From: Acetofilamentum sp.
Lineage (GTDB): Bacteria > Hydrothermota > 32-111
Direction of reading: 5' to 3'
Length of the DNA: 35,920 nt
Assembly: GCA_020721805.1 (NCBI GenBank)
Contig: DYMB01000003.1
Span: forward strand, 1-35,920
Position numbers and translations under genes: made by a program. Position 1 is the stretch's first letter; each line of letters starts with the position of its first letter. Of the stretch, positions 26,039 to 33,997 are shown piece by piece. Under the pieces are notes generated by a model. That model ran no database searches and was not told where the DNA came from. It worked only from the letters and a program-made list of their open reading frames with translations.

Positions 26039-26601
26039 TTTTCCTCCCCGGACAGTACAGGAAATTCCCTTTTAAGAACACTATCCTGGTTCTGTTTATA
26101 CCATTTGTAGTTTTCTTGATATTTTTTATAACCAACAGCCTCACCATTTTCAATCTGTTTCATCAATTTTATAAATCCTTCTATTATGGCTTCAGGCCTT
26201 GGCATGCAACCTTCAATTGATAGATCAACTGGAATATAGAGAGCAAGCCTATTTATCACAGAATAGGAATCATAATAGATTCCACCATTAATCGGACAAG
26301 AACCAAGTGCTATAACCCATTTTGGATTCTGCATCTGTTCATAAGTGTATATAACTCTTTTTAAAGATTTTAATGATAAATAACCTGTTATAAGAAGAAG
26401 ATCCGCCTGCCTTGGGGTAGCCATTGGACCCATTCCAAATCTTTCCATGTCCCATCTTGAAGTCATTGTTGGAGGTAATTCAACAGCTCCACATCCTGTA
26501 CAATAATGTAACATCCATAAAGATTTTTTTCTAAAAAAATTTAAGATCTGTTCGAATCCTTCATCTTTTAATTTTTTTGTTGAATAAAGTTCCATTTTCA
26601 C
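26035..26601 (-). CDS. NuoB/MbxJ-like Fe-S subunit
   Basis: The protein has 188 residues. All four ligands of the proximal 4Fe-4S (N2-type) cluster are present: Cys34 and Cys37 in YCTGCGAVELP, Cys102 in GSCPINGG and Cys132 in GCMPRPE. This subunit passes electrons from the ferredoxin-like arm to the site at the large subunit. In the Mbs sulfur-reducing complex this cluster is thought to serve as the reduction site. It is co-translated with the membrane subunit upstream and NuoC downstream by 4-nt overlaps. Confidence 0.94.
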   Translation of the reverse strand: MKMELYSTKKLKDEGFEQILNFFRKKSLWMLHYCTGCGAVELPPTMTSRWDMERFGMGPMATPRQADLLLITGYLSLKSLKRVIYTYEQMQNPKWVIALGSCPINGGIYYDSYSVINRLALYIPVDLSIEGCMPRPEAIIEGFIKLMKQIENGEAVGYKKYQENYKWYKQNQDSVLKREFPVLSGEEK

Positions 26602-27494
26602 CTCTTGATTAAAAACAATATCAATTGGAAAAGCACAAAAGATGTTGGTATAGTCCAGAAAAATTTCACGCCATCTTCAAACCTAAATCTTGGAAAAACT
26701 GAAGCGATGGAAAGGGTTAAAAGATAAAGAAAAAGTTGTTTTGTAAAAAATCCTATTATTGTCCCACCGCCCAAAAACATTGCAGTTATAATTCCAGTTT
26801 CAAGAAATATCTGTGATGCATGTTGAAGAAAACCAAAACCAAGGAATTTACCTGAAAGTTCAACCATTGGACCTGAAGCGATCTCAGCAGGCGCAATCAT
26901 CGCATCAAATGGTTGTTCTCCAAGCATTCCCTGCAATGCTATTATGGTTCCTATGAAAGCAAAAGGATATTTTAAAAGGTTCCAATTGTATATCGAGCCT
27001 TGTTGTGTTTGAATGATGTTGTAAAGCAAAGATGATCCATTTGCAAAAATTAAGAGTATAACGGCTAAAGCGAATGGGATCTCATATCCTATCATCAAAG
27101 CAAGTGCTCTTCCTATACCTATAGGGGAATTTGGATTACCAGATGCTGATACTCCCATCGCCATTCCGAGATATCCTATAGTCATAAAATACATAATTAT
27201 TATAAGATTTCCCTTCATATCTGGGAAAACATAAAAATTTCCTATGGGTAAAAATATAACTGTTGCTATTATTCCAGAAAATCCCATCATTATTCCAAAA
27301 TCCATTATCCAGTGATGGGAAATGGAGTGTTTTGAAAAAAGTTTAATAACATCTATAAAGGATTGATAAAATGGACCAGCATAACATCTTCTAATCCTCG
27401 CAATAAATTTTCTTCCAATACCCATATAAAGAAGACCAAGTATTATGGAAGTTAACGATCCTATCAAAAATCTAACAATATAGTTGTTCATCAT
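26598..27494 (-). CDS. NuoH/MbxM-like membrane subunit
   Basis: The ATG at 27494 gives 298 residues and an ATGA overlap with the upstream gene, the pattern used throughout this operon; a GTG at 27503 would add three residues. There are about eight membrane helices. Landmarks are YAGPFYQSFIDVIKLFSKH, GNPNSPIGIGRALALMIGYE and GEQPFDAMIAPAEIASGP, with acidic residues conserved in NuoH. It links the soluble Fe-S arm to the antiporter-like channels. Quinone binding is not implied by sequence alone. Confidence 0.92.
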   Translation of the reverse strand: MMNNYIVRFLIGSLTSIILGLLYMGIGRKFIARIRRCYAGPFYQSFIDVIKLFSKHSISHHWIMDFGIMMGFSGIIATVIFLPIGNFYVFPDMKGNLIIIMYFMTIGYLGMAMGVSASGNPNSPIGIGRALALMIGYEIPFALAVILLIFANGSSLLYNIIQTQQGSIYNWNLLKYPFAFIGTIIALQGMLGEQPFDAMIAPAEIASGPMVELSGKFLGFGFLQHASQIFLETGIITAMFLGGGTIIGFFTKQLFLYLLTLSIASVFPRFRFEDGVKFFWTIPTSFVLFQLILFLIKR

Positions 27495-29380
27495 AATAAC
27501 CACCAGTAGATAATTATCAAAACAAAACTTAACATAAAGGTATATATCGTTCCTCTTATACTTCCAGACTGAAAATCTCTAAAATAACCACCTATTTCGT
27601 TAATCTTTCTTTCTATAGAGTCATAAAACTCTTTTGTATCGGTTCTGAAAGAATCAAACATATGTTCAAAAGGTCCATAGAATTTGTAAGCAAAATGATA
27701 TAGTTCCCTTGTTAAATTAAAATCGGCAGGATCCTGCCCGGCTGTATAAGTATCGAGAGGTTGAACATGTTTTCTTGGTTTTCCAATAAGATAGAGTATA
27801 AAAGCAAGGATGAAGGAACCTGTAAAGGCAAGAAAAACCTTTACTGAATCTATTCCAGAGAGAGGGGAAAATATCATACTATTTTTTATGTTAATATTAG
27901 AGATATTGTATGAAGTTAAAACTGAGTTTATAAGGTTTATAACAAATTGTGGGAATATTCCAATGCTTACCATCAAAAACATTAAAATATACATTGGAAT
28001 CTGCATAAGAAATGGTACCTCTTTTACATTATCAAATTTTTCAGGAAGTTGGCCAAGAAATATTGAATGTAAAGCCCTGAAAAGGTACATAAATGCTCCA
28101 GTTGAGGAAAGAAAAATCGCCAGAGTTAAAAATGGAAACTTTGAAGATAAAAGACCCTGATAGATCATCCATTTTGAAACATAACCGTTAAGTGGTGGTA
28201 TACCCGCCGCAGATATTATTGCAAGAAGGAAAGTTAAAAAGGTGACCGGCATTTTGTATGCCATTCCACCAAGTTTATGCATCTGTGTTTCATGTGTTCT
28301 ATATTTTACAGCAGCAATCGATAAAAATATTGCTGTCTTAAATATCGCATGGTTTATTGTATGAAAGATAGCGCCTGCAATTCCAAATGATGATAAAGAA
28401 AAGAGTGCTGTTGTTATATAACCCATATTTGCAACCGTTGAATATGCTGCGAGTTTTTTCATATCATTCGATTCTATAGCAAGAAAAGTTGCTATTATAG
28501 AGGTTATGGCACCAGACCAGGCAAGAATATGTGAGAACAAAGGAATATTATTTACCATAATATGGTTTACAGGATATTCTTTTATGAAAAGAAAGAGTGG
28601 GATGAAGAATAGTATCGTCCTGTATAACCCATATTTAATTATTATACCTGATAGAACCGACGAAAAATCATCGGGTGCTTTAGCATGTGCCTGTGCAGGC
28701 CATATGTGAAATGGAAAGAGTGCTGATTTTACAAAGAAACCTATTATTAAACTTATCGCTACGAAAATTGCATTTAAAGGAGAGTTTTCAAAAAGTGATA
28801 TAAAATATAAAACATTTTTCTGAATTGAAAATGTACCCGTTCCTTCATAAAGGATCATTATTCCAGAAAACATGAAAAAACTGCATATTATGGAAAAAAT
28901 AAAATAATAGTTTACAGCCCTGAAAGAACTTACCCACCCCGGAGAGATAACAAAATAAGAGGAAATTCCAATCAACTCCCAGAAGATAAATAATGTGAAA
29001 AGATCATCTGCCAAAAATAACCCTGTATTTGATATGATAAGAATAAACCAGAAAAAATTTATCAATCTCTCAGCATCCTCATTTTTATTTTTCACGATCG
29101 AAAAGATGGAAGTTAAGAATAAGAGTAATGTTGTAAAGAGTGTAAATAACCATCCTAAGGGTGTTATTCTAAAATTTAAAGACAGATCAAAGTTAAGGAT
29201 AGAGATCAGGTTAAATGTCTCAAAATATGTTGAATCTTTACCTATTGTTATTGTCAAAAATAAAGTTAAAAAAATGTAAAATGAAAAAATTATCCACCTT
29301 AAAAAATTATATTTTTTCCTTACAAAAAGTGCCAGAAAGGAAAGAATAATACCATAAAAAAGTAAACCGATAATCATCAT
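27491..29380 (-). CDS. NuoL/MbxH'-like ion channel subunit, intact
   Basis: The protein has 629 residues with about 14 to 15 membrane helices. Key charged residues are in place: Glu135 in IFWELIGISSY, Lys218 in GFFVKSALFPFHIW, Lys249 in SGIIIKYGLYR and Lys348 in NHAIFKTAIF. These form the proton or sodium path of antiporter-like subunits. The C-terminal part extends beyond MrpD length, with a charged segment before a last helix; that resembles the lateral helix of NuoL but should be modelled. AGGAGAG lies 4 nt before the ATG. This is the second MrpD-family subunit, which Mbh lacks but Mbx has. Confidence 0.92.
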   Translation of the reverse strand: MMIIGLLFYGIILSFLALFVRKKYNFLRWIIFSFYIFLTLFLTITIGKDSTYFETFNLISILNFDLSLNFRITPLGWLFTLFTTLLLFLTSIFSIVKNKNEDAERLINFFWFILIISNTGLFLADDLFTLFIFWELIGISSYFVISPGWVSSFRAVNYYFIFSIICSFFMFSGIMILYEGTGTFSIQKNVLYFISLFENSPLNAIFVAISLIIGFFVKSALFPFHIWPAQAHAKAPDDFSSVLSGIIIKYGLYRTILFFIPLFLFIKEYPVNHIMVNNIPLFSHILAWSGAITSIIATFLAIESNDMKKLAAYSTVANMGYITTALFSLSSFGIAGAIFHTINHAIFKTAIFLSIAAVKYRTHETQMHKLGGMAYKMPVTFLTFLLAIISAAGIPPLNGYVSKWMIYQGLLSSKFPFLTLAIFLSSTGAFMYLFRALHSIFLGQLPEKFDNVKEVPFLMQIPMYILMFLMVSIGIFPQFVINLINSVLTSYNISNINIKNSMIFSPLSGIDSVKVFLAFTGSFILAFILYLIGKPRKHVQPLDTYTAGQDPADFNLTRELYHFAYKFYGPFEHMFDSFRTDTKEFYDSIERKINEIGGYFRDFQSGSIRGTIYTFMLSFVLIIIYWWLL

Positions 29381-30909
29381 TTCTCTCCTAATTTTAATAT
29401 TGTTTGAATATACTCTTTTTGATTAAAAATCTCTTCGCTCATTTTTGTTATCACCTTTTCATATATGTTAGGGAAAATAAAAAATATGATCAAAATGGAT
29501 ATCATCGTTAAACCTGAAACAAAATATGAAATTGAAAGATTATTTTTTATATTTTTATTTTCCCGTTCGGTCTCATCTTTTATAAAAAGTTTATGAATCA
29601 TTCTGAAATAGTAGAAAAATTCAACCGTAATGGAAAAGATTATAACTATAATAAAATATGTATAATAATTGAGTTTCGAAGCATAAGTGTAAAATAGCAT
29701 AAGTTTCCCAAAAAAAGCGGGTGTTAGAGGGAAACCTGTAAAAAATATAGCGGAAACTATAAAGAGAATTGAAAAATATCTCTTTCTGTTTATGCCATTT
29801 TTAAATGAATCTAAATTTTTTTCCATCTTTCCCTTTGTTATCTGATGTGATGATAAAAATAGTAAAGGCTTTGATATTATCGTACTTATAATGAGAAGGA
29901 TCGCTGATGAAAATCCACTCTTTGTTCCAGAAGTTAAAGCGAAAAGTATAGTTGAAATGGTTGCTGCTGAAGAGAATGCAAGTATCCTTTTAATATTTTT
30001 GGAAGTTAAAGCGACAAGTTGGTTAACGATGATGGATAGGGAAAAGAATGTTAAAAGTAAAAGTTTTATATCCAAGGGAAAATTATAAGAATATAAAGAT
30101 ATTGATGGATAGTTGAAAATTGTAAAAAACATTCTGATAAATATGTATAAAGATACAACACAACTTATTCCACTCAAAAGTATATTCACAAAATTTTTTG
30201 CACCAGCATAGGAATCGGAAATCCACAAATTGAAAGGAAAGACTTCCAGTTCAGAGAGAATTGAGCCCATAAGAAAGAATATTATGAAACATTTCGAAAA
30301 GAAGGATATTTTTTCAAAATTCAAAGCAATTTCAGCAAGATTCAAGGTTCCAAGAATCGCATATATATAACCTATAGCGAAAAGTAAAAGAGCGGAACCT
30401 ATGGATGAAATTAACAGATATTTTATACTACCCTTTAAAGAAAATTTTTCATTTTTCAGGGATATTATGATTATGTTGGATATTGAAAAGATTTCAAAAA
30501 ATACAAAAAGGTTGAAAAGATCTCCGGTAAGTATTATTTCAGAAAAAGAGGCAAGATACAAAAGTAAAACAGAAGATATCTTTTGCTGGTTATTTTTTGT
30601 ATCATTTTTAAAGATGAAAATTATTGCAGAAATTAGAAATACTATATATAACGCTATTAAAAAAAGAATCGAGAAGAAACTTGAAACAAGATTTATTCCA
30701 AAAGGAGGATGATAATTGCCTATTATTGTAATAAGATTTCCATATTTTAAAACTACGGAAAAGATTTTTAACGAAAATAATAGATTAAATAGAATAGTGG
30801 CAAGAAAAATGATTTTGAAAGATTTTTTTATTAAACCAACAGGCATATATACAAGGAAGGATGATAAAATAGGTATTATTATAAGCAGTACCGTGGTATT
30901 ATAATTCAT
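29377..30909 (-). CDS. MrpD/MbxH-like subunit with altered channel residues
   Basis: The protein has 510 residues with about 14 membrane helices. Glu139 in LFVFFEIFSISN is kept, and the late SKPLLFL lysine is kept. The helix-7 lysine (normally GFxxKA) is Ser219 in LMGSILSELEVFPFNLW. The lysine after the SG motif (SGxxxKxG) is Val251 in LSGISCVVSLY, and HAGAP is YAGAK. These changes would disturb the usual ion path. GGGAGAC precedes the ATG by about 5 nt, and the start overlaps the MrpC-like gene by 11 nt. It remains structurally placed between MrpC-like and NuoL-like subunits. Confidence 0.9.
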   Translation of the reverse strand: MNYNTTVLLIIIPILSSFLVYMPVGLIKKSFKIIFLATILFNLLFSLKIFSVVLKYGNLITIIGNYHPPFGINLVSSFFSILFLIALYIVFLISAIIFIFKNDTKNNQQKISSVLLLYLASFSEIILTGDLFNLFVFFEIFSISNIIIISLKNEKFSLKGSIKYLLISSIGSALLLFAIGYIYAILGTLNLAEIALNFEKISFFSKCFIIFFLMGSILSELEVFPFNLWISDSYAGAKNFVNILLSGISCVVSLYIFIRMFFTIFNYPSISLYSYNFPLDIKLLLLTFFSLSIIVNQLVALTSKNIKRILAFSSAATISTILFALTSGTKSGFSSAILLIISTIISKPLLFLSSHQITKGKMEKNLDSFKNGINRKRYFSILFIVSAIFFTGFPLTPAFFGKLMLFYTYASKLNYYTYFIIVIIFSITVEFFYYFRMIHKLFIKDETERENKNIKNNLSISYFVSGLTMISILIIFFIFPNIYEKVITKMSEEIFNQKEYIQTILKLGEK

Positions 30910-31267
30910 CTTTGTCTCCCATCCTATTTATGTTTAAAGTTCTATAATATTGAAACAATCTTATACATAATCCAATTCCAACTGCTGTTGTTCCAACTCC
31001 TATAACTATTGCTGTTAGAACAAGTGCGTGTGGTAATGGATCCGATATGTTTAAATTGGATACTGAAATTTTTCCCATATTGGCATCGAGTATTGGAGGT
31101 TTTGAATTTTTTATATAACCTATTGAAACCAAAAAAATGTTGGAAGCGGTCTCAACTACACTGATAGAGACGAGTATCTTTATAAGATTTTTATTGGTTA
31201 TCGCACCAAAGATACCAATAAGAAAAAGTATGGTTGAAAAAATGTATAAAATTCTATTATCTATCAT
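30899..31267 (-). CDS. MrpC/MbxG (NuoK-like) subunit
   Basis: The ATG at 31267 (MIDNRILYIFS) is preceded by GGAG at 7 nt and gives 122 residues; an ATG at 31279 is also in frame but has no ribosome site. There are three membrane helices. SISVVETASNIFLVSIGY contains the conserved membrane Glu, and DPLPHALVLTAIVIGVGTTA is the MrpC/NuoK signature. It forms part of the small-subunit channel bundle. It overlaps the MrpB-like gene by 11 nt. Confidence 0.93.
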   Translation of the reverse strand: MIDNRILYIFSTILFLIGIFGAITNKNLIKILVSISVVETASNIFLVSIGYIKNSKPPILDANMGKISVSNLNISDPLPHALVLTAIVIGVGTTAVGIGLCIRLFQYYRTLNINRMGDKDEL

Positions 31268-32084
31268 TATTTTCTCCATCGTAAAGAGTTTTAATCGCTA
31301 CCGAAAGTTCAGCACCAACTTTTATCGATACCAGAGAGTAAAGAATTAAGATCAGATATGAACTGAAGAGTTTTCCAACTATTCCTGTTGGTAAATAGTT
31401 TCCAAGGAAAGAACCAGTGATGAACAATCCTAAAAGGGCTAAAAAAAAGACTAAAAATCCAGAAGTAGATTCGATAAAATTTAAAAATTTTAATTTGTAT
31501 GAGAATTTGTATCCTATCATTAAAAATAAAGATAAAGTAGCGATAATTGAACCAGCAGGGAATCCTCCGCCAGGGGTTAAGTGTCCATGTAGAGAAATAT
31601 AGATTGAAGTGAGCATGATAAAAGGTGTTAAAAACAAAACACCTGTTTTTTGTAAAAAGGTGGGAGGATTAAAGGGAACAAAATTTAAATTTGAAAGAAT
31701 TATCGTTAAACCGATTATCGATATAAAAAGGACTATAAGTTCACCAAGAGTGTCAAACCCTCTATAATCAAGAACTATTGATGTGACGATGTTTGCACTT
31801 CCATTTTCCAGATTAGCACTTTCTTTAAATCTTATATCATTCCTTTCTTGATTGTAAATTTCCCTATATTTTGAATAATCACCAGATTCTTTTAAAGTCT
31901 TTGTAATATCTGTAACAGATTTTGTTGAATATGCGAAGGAGACTCTATTTCTTAAATCTTTAATTTCTTTCTCAATTTTAAGACCATTTCCTTGTTCGAA
32001 GAGAGGAAAGAGCATAAAAATAAAAATTATAAATAGAAAAAGAAAAGCAAAGAATTTCCCAACATTGAAATCTGTTTCTTTCAT
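31257..32084 (-). CDS. MbhE-MbhF (MrpB-like) fused membrane subunit
   Basis: The protein has 275 residues. The first half has a membrane helix (about 10-28), a polar segment (about 30-95) and a helix after the signature DYRGFDTLGELIVL (MbhE / MrpA C-terminal part). The second half is a MrpB domain with GVLFLTPFIMLTS and HGHLTPGGGFPAGSI. In Pyrococcus-type operons these two parts are separate genes, so this is a fusion or a retained ancestral form. The polar insert is longer than needed to join helices and should face the extracytoplasmic side; its role is unknown. Confidence 0.85.
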   Translation of the reverse strand: MKETDFNVGKFFAFLFLFIIFIFMLFPLFEQGNGLKIEKEIKDLRNRVSFAYSTKSVTDITKTLKESGDYSKYREIYNQERNDIRFKESANLENGSANIVTSIVLDYRGFDTLGELIVLFISIIGLTIILSNLNFVPFNPPTFLQKTGVLFLTPFIMLTSIYISLHGHLTPGGGFPAGSIIATLSLFLMIGYKFSYKLKFLNFIESTSGFLVFFLALLGLFITGSFLGNYLPTGIVGKLFSSYLILILYSLVSIKVGAELSVAIKTLYDGENNDR

Positions 32085-32323
32085 TTATCCTCCCTTTCGG
32101 TTCTCCTGATTCCGAAGAGATATATTACCGTTGTTAACGCTGCACCTACTGCTGCTTCTGTTATGGCAACATCGGGTGCATTCATTAGAAGGAAAAGAAT
32201 CGATGCTAACAAACTGAGGAAGCCAAGTGAAAGGACACTGAAAAGTATATCTTTCACAGTTATTGAAATGATAGCACTCAAAATGGATAGAATAAAAATG
32301 ATCAAAAATATATAAAATATCAT
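32081..32323 (-). CDS. MbhD-like (MrpA C-terminal part) subunit
   Basis: The protein has 80 residues and three membrane helices. The signature APDVAITEAAVGAALTTVIY (50-69) with a membrane Glu marks the domain found at the C-terminal side of MrpA and as MbhD/MbxD. Four-nt overlaps with both neighbours place it between MrpG and MbhE-F, exactly as in Mbh/Mbx operons. Confidence 0.9.
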   Translation of the reverse strand: MIFYIFLIIFILSILSAIISITVKDILFSVLSLGFLSLLASILFLLMNAPDVAITEAAVGAALTTVIYLFGIRRTEREDK

Positions 32324-32646
32324 TTTTTCTCCCTTTCTGTTAATGAAAGAGCATCAAATTCGTCTTCCTTTAATCCGATACCTGTTTTATGTGTAGCGTT
32401 TGCCAGAGAGTGCGAAGCGATCGGAGCGGTAAAGAGTATAAAAAATGCAATAATTACTGCTTTGTATATGCATGAAGGGTTCAAAATTCCAATACCTATT
32501 ATCGTAGAGAATGAACCAAGTGTTGTTGCCTTTGTTGATGTTTGTAATCTGTTATATATATCTTTCATTCTTATCAGTCCTAAAGATCCCAGAAAAGAAA
32601 AAATTGTTCCAACAAACACTAAAAATATTCCAACGATTTTCATCAT
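32320..32646 (-). CDS. MrpG/MbxC-like subunit
   Basis: The protein has 108 residues and three membrane helices. GLIRMKDIYNRLQTSTKA is the family hallmark. It is a small Mrp-module subunit that stabilises the antiporter part. Four-nt overlaps link it to MrpF and to the MbhD-like gene. The C-terminal 25 residues are charged and cytoplasmic. Confidence 0.93.
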   Translation of the reverse strand: MMKIVGIFLVFVGTIFSFLGSLGLIRMKDIYNRLQTSTKATTLGSFSTIIGIGILNPSCIYKAVIIAFFILFTAPIASHSLANATHKTGIGLKEDEFDALSLTEREKK

Positions 32647-32903
32647 TTTACCTTCCCTTCTAAATATTTTGAAATTGCGATGACAGAGATGAAGGATATA
32701 ATAGAATATACAAGTGAAACATCCAGAAAATAAGAATTTTCTAAAAATAAAGATAACATAACAAGAAAAGATGTGGAGACCGTTGTAAACATATCAAGAG
32801 CTATCACTCTATCCTGTAATGTTGGTCCTTTTAAAAAACGTATAAATATCAATAGAACGGAGAATCCAAGTATAAAAAACCATAAAATATAAAATGTTTT
32901 CAT
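32643..32903 (-). CDS. MrpF/MbxB-like subunit
   Basis: The protein has 86 residues and three membrane helices. FLKGPTLQDRVIALDMF is the MrpF signature, with Asp and Arg in the loop/helix. It is part of the E-F-G trio that heads Mrp and Mbh/Mbx operons. Four-nt overlaps link it to both neighbours. Confidence 0.93.
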   Translation of the reverse strand: MKTFYILWFFILGFSVLLIFIRFLKGPTLQDRVIALDMFTTVSTSFLVMLSLFLENSYFLDVSLVYSIISFISVIAISKYLEGKVK

Positions 32904-33400
32904 AAAGCGAACCTTTTTATCCTTTGTTCAAATGGTTTTATGATCTGCTGATATGCTTCATCTTCGGATTTAATTTTTGTATCCATACAATGAATAAATA
33001 GATCATCACCCTTTACATCAACGGAAAGGGTACCGGGAGTGAGTGTTATCGAATTTGCGAGAATAGATTTTCCAAAATCAGATTTTAAGTTTGTTTTACA
33101 TTTTAGTATGGCGGAGTTGATATTAATTTTAGGTGAAAGAACTATCTTTGCAACATTAAGATTGGCTTTGATTATCTCAAGTAGTAGAAAAAAAAGGTAA
33201 GATAAAAGATAAAATATAAATTTGAAAATAGAAGTTGTAGATGAAAAAAAACTGGAAAAATTGTAAAATAGTATCATTATCAAAAAGAATATTAATATAC
33301 CTGTTAAAATTTCCTGTAAATCCAACGGGAAGGTTAAGGCGATATAAATTAAAAAGAGTAGAAAAAAAGATTTTAAATAATTGGAAAAATTAAGTTTCAT
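32900..33400 (-). CDS. MrpE/MbxA-like subunit, first gene of the Mbx operon
   Basis: The protein has 166 residues. Membrane helices in the first half are followed by a cytoplasmic domain with the hallmark ANSITLTPGTLSVDV and LFIHCMD. An AGGAG site 4 nt before the ATG and a clear promoter mark it as the first gene. All thirteen genes from here to 22558 lie on the same strand, the largest gap being 8 nt, so the whole complex is made from one message. Confidence 0.94.
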   Translation of the reverse strand: MKLNFSNYLKSFFLLFLIYIALTFPLDLQEILTGILIFFLIMILFYNFSSFFSSTTSIFKFIFYLLSYLFFLLLEIIKANLNVAKIVLSPKININSAILKCKTNLKSDFGKSILANSITLTPGTLSVDVKGDDLFIHCMDTKIKSEDEAYQQIIKPFEQRIKRFAL

Positions 33401-33414
33401 AAAACTCCTATTTT

Positions 33415-33432
33415 TTTTTACTATAGTAAAAA
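33415..33432. promoter_or_regulatory. 18-bp palindrome over the Mbx -10 box
   Basis: TTTTTACTATAGTAAAAA is a perfect palindrome centred in the Mbx operon's -10 box. It is a good position for a repressor to block polymerase. It shares ATAGT followed by an A-rich half with the larger palindrome near the MarR-type gene, but the two are not identical. AT-richness makes chance possible. Confidence 0.45.
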
Positions 33433-33447
33433 TTTTTTTTTTGTCAA
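33420..33447 (-). promoter_or_regulatory. Promoter of the Mbx-like operon
   Basis: Read leftward, TTGACA (33447-33442), a 16-nt spacer and TATAGT (33425-33420) predict a start near 33413. AGGAG follows (33409-33405) before the ATG at 33400. This is the best-formed promoter in the window. Confidence 0.75.
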
Positions 33448-33541
33448 TAAAAAAATAAAGATTTTAATACTCCATAACAATGAAAAAAATCTACAAAAAC
33501 TATTATAAATAGATAAGAAGTTTACATTGCAAAAATGTAGT

Positions 33542-33562
33542 ATAGTTAACATTGTTAACTAT
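33542..33562. promoter_or_regulatory. 21-bp palindrome upstream of the MarR-type gene
   Basis: The arms ATAGTTAACA (33542-33551) and TGTTAACTAT (33553-33562) are perfect 10-bp inverted repeats around one central T. It ends 12 nt before the regulator's ATG. Dimeric MarR proteins typically bind such palindromes and repress their own gene, so it is a strong operator candidate. Confidence 0.65.
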
Positions 33563-33574
33563 TTTTAAAATTTT

Positions 33575-33949
33575 ATGAAAAGAATATGTGATCTGAAAAA
33601 AATTTTTAGAGAGATTTTTGTTTTTAACGATAACCTAAAGAAAAGAACAGGTTTAACTCTTAATGAGGTTATGATAATATGTTTTTTGAGTGAAAAACCA
33701 TATACGATCAATCAACTTACAAAAGAGATCCTTGTTTCAAAATCGAGAACTACAATAATTCTTAGATCACTTGAAAAAAAAGAATTGTTGAAAAAAGAGA
33801 GATCATCAATGGATGGTAGAAAGAAATATCTTATCTTAACAAAAAAAGGAAAGAAATTGTTGAGTAAATTAAAGAGTGAGGATATATTCTTCCCCCAGAT
33901 AAAACTAGTAAGAAAAAGGAAAAAATCTTATCCTATTCTGGGAAAATAA
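33575..33949 (+). CDS. MarR-family-like winged-helix regulator
   Basis: The protein has 124 residues. A helix-turn-helix runs from YTINQLTKEILVSKSRTTII, followed by the wing KKERSSMDGRKKYLILTKKGKKLL, all typical of MarR. The N-terminal dimer helix is short and the C-terminal dimer helix is replaced by a basic tail, so it is smaller than most MarR proteins. No ligand site can be read. The start has no Shine-Dalgarno. A 21-bp palindrome just upstream suggests autoregulation. It faces away from the Mbx operon across a 174-nt gap and may control it; that is inference. Confidence 0.75.
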   Translation: MKRICDLKKIFREIFVFNDNLKKRTGLTLNEVMIICFLSEKPYTINQLTKEILVSKSRTTIILRSLEKKELLKKERSSMDGRKKYLILTKKGKKLLSKLKSEDIFFPQIKLVRKRKKSYPILGK

Positions 33950-33961
33950 CCTTTACCAGTA

Positions 33962-33989
33962 TTGAAAATAAGTTGTTTTGATCTATAAT
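33962..33989 (+). promoter_or_regulatory. Promoter of the glycosyltransferase gene, near-leaderless
   Basis: TTGAAA (33962-33967), a 16-nt spacer and a perfect TATAAT (33984-33989) lie 8 nt before the ATG at 33998. The predicted transcript has about 0 to 2 leader bases and no Shine-Dalgarno is visible. Confidence 0.6.
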
Positions 33990-33997
33990 CAAAAACG

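Noticed and set aside
24420-26601. NiFe hydrogenase (Mbh, Ech or Hyc type)
   Set aside because: The large subunit has only one Cys of each required CxxC pair, and no maturation genes are nearby.
22558-33400. Complex I (Nuo) or a plain Mrp antiporter
   Set aside because: NuoE, F, G, A and N are missing and Mrp-type E, F, G and B subunits are present, while the NuoB/C/D/H/I-like subunits exclude a plain antiporter.
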